This document shows positions 7,821 through 16,430 of a stretch of DNA of 55,994 bases, piece after piece. Location: the NCBI GenBank assembly GCA_024401865.1, contig JAKSKI010000004.1, positions 1 to 55,994 on the forward strand. Reading direction: 5' to 3'. This stretch comes from Bacteroidales bacterium (GTDB lineage: Bacteria; Bacteroidota; Bacteroidia; Bacteroidales; UBA932). A program made the translations under genes and the position numbers. Each line of letters opens with the position of its first letter. The first letter of the stretch is position 1. The notes beneath the pieces are model-generated. The model was given only the letters and a program-made list of their open reading frames with translations, was not told where the DNA came from and searched no databases.

Positions 7821-9997
7821 AAACGGGTGGGAAACATAGGGTTCCGGTAATCATGCAGATGGAAGCTGCCGAGTGCGGGGCTGCCTCGCTTGCTATGATT
7901 CTTGCATATTATGGGAAATGGCTGCCTCTCGGACAGGTGCGGTACGACTGCGGTGTGTCCAGAGACGGCAGCAACCTACGCAACGTTTCGCAGGCCGCCA
8001 AAAATTACGGGCTCCAGACAAAGGCTTACTCCATCGAGAATCTTGATGAATTAAAGGAACTGCCTCTTCCCTGCATCGCCCATTGGAATTTCGAGCACTT
8101 TGTGGTTGTAACCGGGATTGGCAGAGACAAGGTATTCATCAACGACCCTGCCCGCGGTAAGATAAAGGCATCGATACAGGAGGCCGACGAAGCTCTGACC
8201 GGGGTTGTGCTGACCTTCGCCCCCGGACCGGATTTCAGACGTGGCGGCCATAGGGCGAGCATAGCCTCTTTTGTGCTGGAAAGACTTCAGGGCGCCAAAG
8301 AGGCTCTGTTGTTCACTTTCATTACAGGGATGATTATCGCCTTTGCGGGCGTTGCCGCAAAAATCTTCACACAGGTTTTTGCTGATGATATACTGACTCG
8401 CAGGAATCCCGAATGGTTCCCGCTTTTCATGATTCTTTTCGGATGCCTTTTCCTTGTCCAGACCATTACCCGGCTTGTTTCCGACATTTATTCACGCGCA
8501 TTCCGAATGAAATTGTCCATAATCGGCAATTCTTCTTTCCTCAGGCAGTTGCTCAGACTGCCAATGCGCTTTTTTGAGCAGCATGTTCCCGGAGATCTGT
8601 TGATGCGACAGAACAGCGCGGCGACAGTGGCATCCGACCTTGTCAGTAAACTGGCCCCGGTGGTAACAAATGTGGCCCTGTTGGTGATTTACCTGTTTTT
8701 CATGATGCGCTACAATCTTGTCCTGGCAGGTGTAGCGGCTCTTTCGACGCTAATCAACCTGCTCATGACCCGTTTCATCGCCGAAAAACAGGTGGACCTG
8801 ATAAGGGTGTCGGAGCGGAGGAGGGGCAGGATGATGAGCAATACGATGGCCAGTCTGCTCAACATTGAATCGGTCAAGGCCGCAGGAGCGGAGAGGGAGT
8901 TTTTCAGGCGCTGGTCCAATGTCTTTGCCGAAAGCTACAATGCCGACGTCAATATTAACAGGACTGTGGCATATCTGGGGACGTTGCCGTCACTGCTGGT
9001 CACTGTCAGCAATACTGTCGTACTCGGACTGGGAGCCTGGTATATCATTGCCGGAGAGATGTCTGTGGGTATGCTGATGGCTTTCCAGGGGATAATGGCA
9101 TCCTTCACGGGGTCATCCGGCTCTATCGTCGGTACATTCAACTCCCTGCTGACGATGCGCTCCAATATGGAACGAATGGAGGATGTGTTCCGCAGCGAAA
9201 CCGACCCCGCCCTGAATACGGGCCGTCCCGGAAAGGAAATGAAGAGAGTTATCGGTAAACTTGGGGGAGAGGTGGAACTCAGGAACATTTCCTTCGGATA
9301 CAACAGGCTCGAGCCCCCTTTGGTCGACAATTTCAACCTGACCGTCAAACTTGGCAGGAGTGTGGCTTTGGTCGGCCCCACCGGTTGCGGCAAAAGCACG
9401 GTGGCAAACATTATTGCAGGGATAAACCAACCGTGGAGCGGAGAGGTTCTATATGACGGTATCCCGCTCAGCGGTATTGACAGATCGACCTTTGTCAATT
9501 CGGTAGCTGTTGTGAGCCAGGGCCACTTCATCTTCAGTGGGACAGTTGCGGACAACATAAAGATGTGGGATGGGACAATAGAGGACTTCGCAATGATTCT
9601 TGCATGCTACCAGGCGCAGATACACAAGGATATAGCATCAAGACCCGATGCTTACGAGTCCGAAATGAACGAGGGTGGTTCGAACTTCAGCACAGGCCAG
9701 TTGCAGAGGATGGAGATTGCTGCCGCACTGGTCCGAGAACCGATTATTCTGATACTCGACGAGGCTACCAGCGCCCTGGATGCACATACTGAGTCGTTGG
9801 TGATGAACGCCGTCAAGGAGATGGGCATTACGCTGATTATCGTTGCCCACCGCCTCAGCACGGTGCGTGACTGCGACGAGATAATCGTGATGGAAAAAGG
9901 CAAGGCGGTGGAACGCGGCAACCACGAAGAACTAATGGCTCTCCGCGGAAAGTATTACGGGCTTATGTCCATTAACGCTCAGGGAGGAGGAGACTGA
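7817..9997 (+). CDS. Peptidase-containing ABC transporter (C39 protease, permease, ATPase)
   Basis: The 726-residue protein removes double-glycine leaders and exports the cargo. The C39 peptidase domain (1-140) has Gln14, catalytic Cys20 (AECGAAS), His94 (EHFVVV) and Asp110 (NDPARG). Six membrane helices follow at about 160-440. The ATPase has Walker A VGPTGCGKST, Walker B ILILDEATSALD and the H-loop VAHRLSTV. The signature reads FSTGQ instead of LSGGQ. Overall it resembles the first ABC subunit of NHLP (nitrile-hydratase-leader) bacteriocin systems. It overlaps both neighbours by 4 and 1 bases, so it is translationally coupled. The expected substrate is the peptide at 14287. Confidence 0.93.
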   Translation: MKTGGKHRVPVIMQMEAAECGAASLAMILAYYGKWLPLGQVRYDCGVSRDGSNLRNVSQAAKNYGLQTKAYSIENLDELKELPLPCIAHWNFEHFVVVTGIGRDKVFINDPARGKIKASIQEADEALTGVVLTFAPGPDFRRGGHRASIASFVLERLQGAKEALLFTFITGMIIAFAGVAAKIFTQVFADDILTRRNPEWFPLFMILFGCLFLVQTITRLVSDIYSRAFRMKLSIIGNSSFLRQLLRLPMRFFEQHVPGDLLMRQNSAATVASDLVSKLAPVVTNVALLVIYLFFMMRYNLVLAGVAALSTLINLLMTRFIAEKQVDLIRVSERRRGRMMSNTMASLLNIESVKAAGAEREFFRRWSNVFAESYNADVNINRTVAYLGTLPSLLVTVSNTVVLGLGAWYIIAGEMSVGMLMAFQGIMASFTGSSGSIVGTFNSLLTMRSNMERMEDVFRSETDPALNTGRPGKEMKRVIGKLGGEVELRNISFGYNRLEPPLVDNFNLTVKLGRSVALVGPTGCGKSTVANIIAGINQPWSGEVLYDGIPLSGIDRSTFVNSVAVVSQGHFIFSGTVADNIKMWDGTIEDFAMILACYQAQIHKDIASRPDAYESEMNEGGSNFSTGQLQRMEIAAALVREPIILILDEATSALDAHTESLVMNAVKEMGITLIIVAHRLSTVRDCDEIIVMEKGKAVERGNHEELMALRGKYYGLMSINAQGGGD

Positions 9998-11847
9998 TGG
10001 AAAACCTATATCTTGACAGGCTTAAGGAGCTTGACCTTATGGACAGGAATTCCATGGAGAGCGCTATGGAAGACCTTTCCTCAATGGTGAACAGGGATGG
10101 CGGCGGAAAGAAGGAAAAGCCGCTGATGACAAGGCGTTTCCCCGAAAGAAGCCTGAAACTGCGTGACATCCTGTTGTTCTCAGTTCATTCCCTGACTGCT
10201 GCTGACATTGTGTATGTGCTGCTGATAAGCGCGGCTGTCGCCCTCATCAATATGTTGCTCCCGTTTCTTAACAAGGAGATTTTCGACAACATAATACCTT
10301 CCGGTGAGACAGGCAACCTGCTTCCCATCGTGATAGTCCTTGCCGCATCAGGGGCGGGAGCGGCACTCTTCTCCGTTACAAGAAGCCTCCTGCTGATGCG
10401 CGTAAGGGACAAGGTGAACGTCGATGTCCAGGCCGCAATGATAGACCGCACCTTCAGACTGCCGGCCACTTTCTTCCGCAAATACAGCTCAGGAGAACTC
10501 AGCAGCAGGATAATGTCCGTTTCATCGATATGCTCTATGTTGAGCGATACCGTGCTCAGCGGAATGCTTTCGCTGATCTTCTCCCTTGTATATTTCTATC
10601 AGGTTTACATCTATGCCCAGTCATTGCTGGGCATATGCATCCTTCTAATGCTGGCAAACGTTGTCCTGTCAGCCGTCACATTCATATGCACGCTTCGTTT
10701 CCATAATAAAATCCAACCGAATAACGTTGCCCTGACCGGCTTTATGTTCAGTCTTGTGAATGGAATGCAGAAGATAAAGACAAGCGGATCAGAGCGCAGG
10801 GCGTTCGCCAGATGGGCTTCGCTGTTCAAGGATGCAAGTCCCGACAAGGCTGACAAGCCTCTTATAATAACGATTGCACCGACTCTCTCGATGGCCCTTT
10901 CTCTTGGAGGCACACTGCTCATATACGGTTTTGCCTTTACATCCAAAGTCCAACTGTCCGATTTCATTGCCTTCAATGCCGCATTCGGAATGGTATCGGG
11001 AGCCATCGCTTCATTCAACGGAATACTTCCTACACTGGCCAGGTTGAAGCCCATGTCCGAACTGGTTCGCCCCGTGCTTGATGAAGTGCCGGAACAGGAA
11101 GACAGTTTGCCTGAGGTTCGCTCGTTGAGCGGAAGCATTGAAATCAACGAGCTGAAATTCCGTTACGACGAAGAATCCCCGTACCTGTACGACGGACTCA
11201 ACCTCAAGATAAAGAGGGGAGAGTATGTCGGGATTGTGGGCGAGTCCGGCTGCGGAAAGAGTACGCTCCTGCGGCTTCTGCTCGGTTTTGAAAAACCGGA
11301 ATCCGGATCCATTTTTTATGACCATTACAATCTGGCAAATGTCAACAAGTCCTCGCTTCGCAGACATATAGGTACCTGTATGCAGGACAAGAACCTGTTT
11401 GGCGGTACACTGTTCGACAATATTACCTTGAACGCTCCTCTCAGTTCATACGATGATGCCTGGGAGGCTGCACGGCTTGCCGGAGTCGATGAGGATATTA
11501 GGGAAATGCCTATGCAGATGCATACACTCATCAACGACAGCGGTACAGGCATAAGCGGAGGGCAGAAGCAGAGGATACTCATTGCAAGGGCCCTTGCCGG
11601 CAGACCCTCGATATTGTTCTTTGACGAGGCTACGAGCGCCCTGGACAACATAACCCAGGAGAAAGTCGCGGAAAATCTCGAAAAGCTCAAGTGCACGAGG
11701 CTCTGCATTGCCCACCGTTTGAGCACCGTACGTTCCTGTGACCGTATTCTGGTACTGAAAGGAGGAAAGATAGTCGAGGAGGGTGATTACGACAGCCTTA
11801 TTGAAAGGCGGGGCTTTTTCTACGAATTGGTAAACAAACAGATATGA
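9997..11847 (+). CDS. Second ABC transporter of the peptide-export operon (permease-ATPase, no peptidase)
   Basis: The 616-residue half-transporter begins with about 55 soluble residues and then has six membrane helices at 65-370 and an ATPase domain. The ATPase has Walker A VGESGCGKST, a standard ISGGQKQR signature, Walker B ILFFDEATSALD and the H-loop IAHRLSTV. It resembles the second ABC subunit of NHLP bacteriocin systems, which pairs with the peptidase-bearing subunit. Its consensus ATP site may complement the degenerate signature of its partner in a heterodimer. That pairing is inference from order and sequence. It overlaps the next gene by ATGA. Confidence 0.9.
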   Translation: MENLYLDRLKELDLMDRNSMESAMEDLSSMVNRDGGGKKEKPLMTRRFPERSLKLRDILLFSVHSLTAADIVYVLLISAAVALINMLLPFLNKEIFDNIIPSGETGNLLPIVIVLAASGAGAALFSVTRSLLLMRVRDKVNVDVQAAMIDRTFRLPATFFRKYSSGELSSRIMSVSSICSMLSDTVLSGMLSLIFSLVYFYQVYIYAQSLLGICILLMLANVVLSAVTFICTLRFHNKIQPNNVALTGFMFSLVNGMQKIKTSGSERRAFARWASLFKDASPDKADKPLIITIAPTLSMALSLGGTLLIYGFAFTSKVQLSDFIAFNAAFGMVSGAIASFNGILPTLARLKPMSELVRPVLDEVPEQEDSLPEVRSLSGSIEINELKFRYDEESPYLYDGLNLKIKRGEYVGIVGESGCGKSTLLRLLLGFEKPESGSIFYDHYNLANVNKSSLRRHIGTCMQDKNLFGGTLFDNITLNAPLSSYDDAWEAARLAGVDEDIREMPMQMHTLINDSGTGISGGQKQRILIARALAGRPSILFFDEATSALDNITQEKVAENLEKLKCTRLCIAHRLSTVRSCDRILVLKGGKIVEEGDYDSLIERRGFFYELVNKQI

Positions 11848-12682
11848 AAAGATTGTCCTTTATCCCATATTGCGTGATATGCATTGTCCTTGCGTCCTGT
11901 GGCCCGCGCGCGGCAGTTCGAAGTGAGGAATATGCATTGCAGGAGCAGTCAGCTCCACTGCAGAATACGAAACTGCCGGACCGGGATGATGCCACATCTC
12001 ACTCGGATATTGCCAGGACTGTGAGCAAAGGCAGGATAGAATCCGTGACAGACGTTGCCGTGTACAGTCAGATGCAGGAACAGATAGTGGTGCTCAACAT
12101 TAAGGATGGTTCCATCGTCCGCAAGGGAGATGTAATAGTTGAACTCAATGACGAGAACCTTATGAATCAGCTGGTCCAGGCCAGGAATGCCTTTGAACAG
12201 GCGGAGTTTATGTACCATGAGATTCTGGTCGGCCAGGGCTACAGCATCGAGGAGATGGACAAGGTGCCTGAGTATGTGTTGAAGATATCCAAGGTTAAGA
12301 GCGGTTACAACACCAACGAGGCGTCCCTGAGTCAGGCCGAGCGTAATTATGCCAAGAGGAATGTGACGGCTCCTATATCCGGGACTGTCACTGACGTGTC
12401 CGTACATCAGTTTGACCTGCCGCAAAGTACCGCGCCACTGTGCCGCATCTTCGATCCCCGCAATATGAAGTTGTCTTCAACATACTGGAGAATGAAAGGG
12501 GAAGGATAGAGATAGGGTCTGAAGTGTCAGTCACCACGGTCGCTTATGCCAATGAAATCCACAGTGCCACTGTGAACATCATCAGCCCGCGGGTGGACGA
12601 AAACGGAATGATAAGGATTGAAGCAAGGCTTAAGGATTGCAACAACCTTGTCCCGGGAATGACAGCCTTCGTCAATCTGTGA
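11844..12682 (+). pseudogene. Lipoprotein membrane-fusion (HlyD/RND adaptor) protein with a single-base frameshift
   Basis: The frame opened at 11844 encodes a lipoprotein signal (lipobox VLASC, Cys19) and a split lipoyl domain. It also carries a coiled-coil-like helical pair and the start of a beta-barrel. It stops at 12509. The homologous remainder, starting with EVVFNILENERG, continues in another frame to 12682. Restoring one G after ATG at about 12466 (ATGGAAG instead of ATGAAG) joins FDPRNM to EVVFN and gives one 279-residue adaptor. The cause is either a sequencing or assembly error or a real mutation that would cut off the C-terminal barrel. It should link the ABC transporters to the TolC channel encoded 5 bases downstream. 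Confidence 0.82.
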
Positions 12683-12687
12683 GAGTT

Positions 12688-14196
12688 ATGAGTACCAGTG
12701 TGAGAATATTCCTGCTGCTTGCATCCCTTTCCCTCGGGGCTGGTATGCACGCCCAGGACGTGAAGGAATTGAAGTTCTCTCTGGATGAAGTAGTGGATAT
12801 CGCTATTGCGAATTCAAATATCTCCATCCAGGCAAAAAGTCTGTATGAAACTGAGAAATACAGTTTCGATTCTTTCGTTGCATCGCGCAGATGGCAGTTG
12901 GGGTTGAACTTCGGCCCTTCGTATCAGCTCTCGTCTCTCCCGCCCGAGGCTTACTCAGTATCCGCGTTTTCGAACACCAACGCTTTGTCCGCCGGAGCCA
13001 CTCTCAATTTCAGCAAGCTCATATCGGGCACTGGCGGCTATGCCTATGCCACTTCGAACCTGGCTTGGAGTGAGTACTTCTCAGAATCCGGGGATGCATA
13101 CAGACAGCTGTACGGAGCTCCGCGTCTTATGGGCACAACTCCGATACGAGTCGGGTACAGGCAGGAACTGATAGGCTACAACGGTCCTAAGTGGGACAAG
13201 AAGATAAGGGACAAACAGTATGAGAATGCCGGGAAGGAATATGTTGCCAGGATGGCTGCAATTTCAGAGACAGCCGCCGGCTATTTCTTCTCATATGCCA
13301 CTTGCAAGGCCTTGTATGATATGTATAAGATCAATGCCGAGAGTGCCGACTCTCTCTATCGCATAGGACTGAAGAAATATGATCTTACCTCCATCCGCAA
13401 GGATGAACTGCTGTCACTTCAGCTTCAGCTTATGAACTCCCAGAATGACGTGCGGTCGAGTTACAACTCGATGGAGAAGGCAAGGCGCTCGCTCCTCTCA
13501 TATCTTAATATGGGATACGAGGACGTATCCGTCGAAGTGGATCTCCCCGACAACCCCGAACATTATATAGCGATAGACCCGCAGCAGGCCATCGAAACAG
13601 CAAAGCAGTACAACCCCGAATTCGGGCAGGCGGAGGAAGCCTTGCTGCGGGCCCAGCAGGAACTTGACCGGGCCAAACGGGAGAAAGGACTTCAGGCTAA
13701 CCTGGACCTGAGCGTCGGCCTTCAGAAATTCGGCTATGATTTCAATACCCTCGGCACTACAAACAAGATGTATTCGATGGCCAATGTCACTTTAGGCATT
13801 CCGATAGTCGATCACGGTATGCGTCGCGACAATTATAACGCGGCGAAGACCCGGGCGGATTATTACGATGTGCAAATGGTCGAGACCGAGCGCGTCATCG
13901 TCGAATCCATAGTCAATACGGTGAACGAACTCCAAATACAGCAGATGATGCTCGAGGACACGAAAAAGGCGATGGAGCTCGCTGACGAGTCATTCAGGCA
14001 GAACCAGTACAACTATGCCCACGGCCTGTCTGACATAAACACTTTCACCTTGTCTCAGAACCGCAAGGACAGTGCGCATATCAACTACATCTCGTCCCTC
14101 AGGGATTTCTGGCTCGCCTATTACAGGTTGTGCGCCATTACCCTCTATGACTTCTACAATATGAGGCCGTTGGAATATTCCGGCATATCATATTGA
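12688..14196 (+). CDS. TolC-family outer membrane channel
   Basis: The start is the ATG at 12688, which begins a good signal peptide (cleavage after GMHA); longer frames only add unlikely codons upstream. The mature protein of about 480 residues shows the TolC repeat pattern. Two halves are rich in long amphipathic helices with Glu/Gln/Ala heptads (about 190-290 and 330-470), and beta-strand segments lie between them. It would form the trimeric outer-membrane exit duct for the peptide exporter. Placed last in the operon, 5 bases after the adaptor. Confidence 0.88.
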   Translation: MSTSVRIFLLLASLSLGAGMHAQDVKELKFSLDEVVDIAIANSNISIQAKSLYETEKYSFDSFVASRRWQLGLNFGPSYQLSSLPPEAYSVSAFSNTNALSAGATLNFSKLISGTGGYAYATSNLAWSEYFSESGDAYRQLYGAPRLMGTTPIRVGYRQELIGYNGPKWDKKIRDKQYENAGKEYVARMAAISETAAGYFFSYATCKALYDMYKINAESADSLYRIGLKKYDLTSIRKDELLSLQLQLMNSQNDVRSSYNSMEKARRSLLSYLNMGYEDVSVEVDLPDNPEHYIAIDPQQAIETAKQYNPEFGQAEEALLRAQQELDRAKREKGLQANLDLSVGLQKFGYDFNTLGTTNKMYSMANVTLGIPIVDHGMRRDNYNAAKTRADYYDVQMVETERVIVESIVNTVNELQIQQMMLEDTKKAMELADESFRQNQYNYAHGLSDINTFTLSQNRKDSAHINYISSLRDFWLAYYRLCAITLYDFYNMRPLEYSGISY

Positions 14197-14200
14197 TATA

Positions 14201-14236
14201 TCGTGCAAATTCCGGAATTTTCTCGTATTTGCACGA
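14201..14236. repeat. 10-bp perfect inverted repeat between the TolC gene and the precursor promoter
   Basis: TCGTGCAAAT (14201-14210) and ATTTGCACGA (14227-14236) are perfect inverted arms around 16 bases that hold the palindrome TTCCGGAA. No U-tract follows, so an intrinsic terminator is unlikely. It sits 20 bp upstream of the -7 box of the peptide gene, an attractive operator position. Confidence 0.5.
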
Positions 14237-14256
14237 CAGAAACCTAAAAAATTCAC

Positions 14257-14264
14257 TATGTTTG
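14257..14264 (+). promoter_or_regulatory. Promoter -7 box of the precursor peptide gene
   Basis: TATGTTTG matches TAnnTTTG exactly and lies 22 bases before the ATG at 14287. The nearest upstream TTTG (14228-14231) is 25 bp away, longer than usual, and falls inside the inverted repeat. The peptide can therefore be expressed separately from the exporter operon. Confidence 0.55.
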
Positions 14265-14286
14265 CAGGAGAAAAATCGACACGAAT

Positions 14287-14499
14287 ATGAAAAAGCAAAA
14301 TGTACAACTCAGGGAACTCTCCGAAGAGGAACTCAAGAACGTAACGGGCGGTAGTTACCAACAGCTTATCAATTTTGACGAGCTCCTGGCAGGGGAGATG
14401 AAACCTGCTTGCCCGGAAGGTCAACATCTTATCGCGAATCTGGATGGGACACTTTCTTGCTCGGCAACAGACCTGGAAATAGAAATCCCCAATCTTTGA
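14287..14499 (+). CDS. Double-glycine leader precursor peptide, predicted cargo of the export operon
   Basis: A 70-residue peptide. Residues 1-22 form a typical double-glycine leader with the spacing L-S-x-x-E-L-x-x-V-x-G-G (ELSEEELKNVTGG). Cleavage after Gly22 leaves 48 residues. The mature part has exactly two cysteines, Cys42 and Cys58, 15 residues apart, and one Lys against eight Asp/Glu, so it is strongly acidic. No Ser/Thr-Cys array or radical-SAM partner suggests lanthionine or sactipeptide chemistry. A disulfide made by the VKOR/thioredoxin protein fits best. It may be a bacteriocin-like or signalling peptide; its activity is unknown. Confidence 0.85.
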   Translation: MKKQNVQLRELSEEELKNVTGGSYQQLINFDELLAGEMKPACPEGQHLIANLDGTLSCSATDLEIEIPNL

Positions 14500-14538
14500 T
14501 GGATTGACGCATTTTCGCCTTAAATATATCCCTTGTTG

Positions 14539-14572
14539 TTTCGTCGGAACTATCCTCGAAGTTCCGACGAAA
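14539..14572 (+). terminator. Long hairpin downstream of the precursor peptide gene
   Basis: TTTCGTCGGAACT (14539-14551) and AGTTCCGACGAAA (14560-14572) are perfect 13-base arms around an 8-base loop. The hairpin starts 40 bases after the stop codon. Only a short TTGCT follows, so termination may be weak or the hairpin may stabilise the small mRNA. Confidence 0.6.
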
Positions 14573-14615
14573 TTGCTATAACAAAAGAGCTTCGTACCAT
14601 CAATATCATCTATGT

Positions 14616-16430
14616 ATGAAATATAACCTCCAACTTATCGCTGCCGCAATGACGGTTGTTGTCGGGGCAGGTGTATTTGCAGGATGCAAGAAAGCCGAAG
14701 ACCAGGATACATCGGGTCCCGCAGACCTTGTGGTCTATGGCAATATCTATACTGCGGTCAATGACATAATCGTAGAAGCGTTTGCCGTGAGGGACGGCAA
14801 GTTCGTATATGTTGGAGACAAAGCAGGCGCGGCGGCATTCATCAAGGAGGGGACAAGCAGGATAGTCAACTTCTCCGGGAACGAACTTGTCATCCCGGGT
14901 TGTACCGAGGGACACGGGCATTTCATCGGAGTTGAAGGCGTCGCAACTATGCTTCCGGGATTCAAGGCCTCATACGAAGAACTGACCAAAACAATCATTC
15001 CTCAAAAGATGCAATCTGATCCCGGCCCCTTCGTGTCATTCGGATGGGCTACAGAGACGGTGCCCCAAGACAACGTGACTGACTATGCCGGAACGCTTGA
15101 TGCGATTTCAACAGAATATCCTATCATACTTATCGACGGTGGCGGTCACAATGCCCTGTGCAACACAGTCGCGCTGAAGAAAGCCGGACTTCTCAACGAA
15201 AGCGGCGAGAAGCTTATGGACATCCGTGGGGGAAGCATACTCACATTGGACAAAACCGGTAAACCTACCGGATATATCACAGACGAAGTCATACCGTATG
15301 TCGTCAACAGGGCCGTGGGAGCTCTGCTTGATGATGTCCAGTACCGTCAGGCATGTGTCAATGCGGTAAATGCTCTCAATGAGCGCGGCTTTACCTGTTA
15401 TCTGGATGCCGCGACCAACTATCTTGACGAAGAGGCCAGAGCATACAAGTATGCCCATGATCTGGACCAGTCGGGAGAATTCACGGTCAATATGATAGGA
15501 TATTACAACATCCGCAGTTACGACTGGGGCTTCCCCAAAGGCGGCGATATGCCGGAAACCGTGAAAAACAGGCTTGATTATATCGAATCCCTTGTTAACA
15601 AATACTCCAGCCGTCACGTCGTCGCCAATGGCGTGAAGTTGTTCGCCGACGGCGTTACTGACACTGAAACGGGATGGATAAGCATACCATACAAGGATCC
15701 GGAACTTCCCGCAGATAAAAGGCAGGGCAATCAAATCTGGTTGCAGGAAGAATTGAATGTCATTGTTGCCGCGGCCAATGAGAGAGGCTTCCCTGTCCAC
15801 ACCCATACCTTCGGAGACCTGGCGTGCGAAGCCGTCATCAATGCATATTGCAAGTCCCATACGTCTTCTTCACTTTCGGTGCCCAACTCGCTCGCTCACG
15901 TAAGGAACATTAAGGCTGAGGATATTACCCGCTGTGCAGAGAACAACATTCTCATATCATCCAATATCATCTGGCATGCAGGGGATCCCGATTGGGCGAT
16001 TCCTATTCTGCTTTCGTATTTGCCGGAAGAAATTTATGCAAAGGGATATCCGATGAAATCGCTGCTAGAAGCAGGTGTCATAGTGTCCTCCTCTACCGAT
16101 TCTCCTGCCGGAACAACTCCCGGTACCGTTCCCAACATCATCGGAGTGGCAGTGAATGGAATATGTCCCGAGTTCCCTAATGCCAAACCGTTCAATCCAA
16201 CTGAGCTGCTTACTGTCAGCGACGTGCTGAAGTGCCTCACCATCAACGGAGCCATAAGTCTCGGTCTGCAGAAGGAGCGAGGTTCCATCGAGGTCGGGAA
16301 ATATGCCGATTTCGTAGTGCTGGACAAGAATGTCTTTGAACAGGAGAAGACAAACAAAAAGGATATCTTCAACACAAAAGTGGCAAGTACCTGGTTTGAA
16401 GGGCAGATGGTTTATCCGAAGCCTATCTGA
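14616..16430 (+). CDS. Amidohydrolase family (YtcJ-like) lipoprotein
   Basis: The 604-residue protein has a lipoprotein signal (lipobox VFAGC, Cys24) and an amidohydrolase-3 fold. Metal-site features are the HGH motif (TEGHGHF, near 106-110) and a Lys in VKLFADG that fits the carboxylated lysine. Histidines in HTHTFGD and LAHVRN and an Asp in STDSPAG complete the set. YtcJ-type enzymes hydrolyse amides or related bonds; the substrate here cannot be predicted. It would sit in the periplasm or on a membrane face. It follows the peptide gene but a strong hairpin lies between them, so it is probably a separate unit. It converges with fucP, overlapping by 8 bases. Confidence 0.85.
   Translation: MKYNLQLIAAAMTVVVGAGVFAGCKKAEDQDTSGPADLVVYGNIYTAVNDIIVEAFAVRDGKFVYVGDKAGAAAFIKEGTSRIVNFSGNELVIPGCTEGHGHFIGVEGVATMLPGFKASYEELTKTIIPQKMQSDPGPFVSFGWATETVPQDNVTDYAGTLDAISTEYPIILIDGGGHNALCNTVALKKAGLLNESGEKLMDIRGGSILTLDKTGKPTGYITDEVIPYVVNRAVGALLDDVQYRQACVNAVNALNERGFTCYLDAATNYLDEEARAYKYAHDLDQSGEFTVNMIGYYNIRSYDWGFPKGGDMPETVKNRLDYIESLVNKYSSRHVVANGVKLFADGVTDTETGWISIPYKDPELPADKRQGNQIWLQEELNVIVAAANERGFPVHTHTFGDLACEAVINAYCKSHTSSSLSVPNSLAHVRNIKAEDITRCAENNILISSNIIWHAGDPDWAIPILLSYLPEEIYAKGYPMKSLLEAGVIVSSSTDSPAGTTPGTVPNIIGVAVNGICPEFPNAKPFNPTELLTVSDVLKCLTINGAISLGLQKERGSIEVGKYADFVVLDKNVFEQEKTNKKDIFNTKVASTWFEGQMVYPKPI

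Noticed and set aside
14287-14499. Lanthipeptide or radical-SAM-modified peptide
   Set aside because: No LanB/LanM, LanC or radical-SAM gene is in the cluster, and the core has only two Cys without a Ser/Thr-Cys array.
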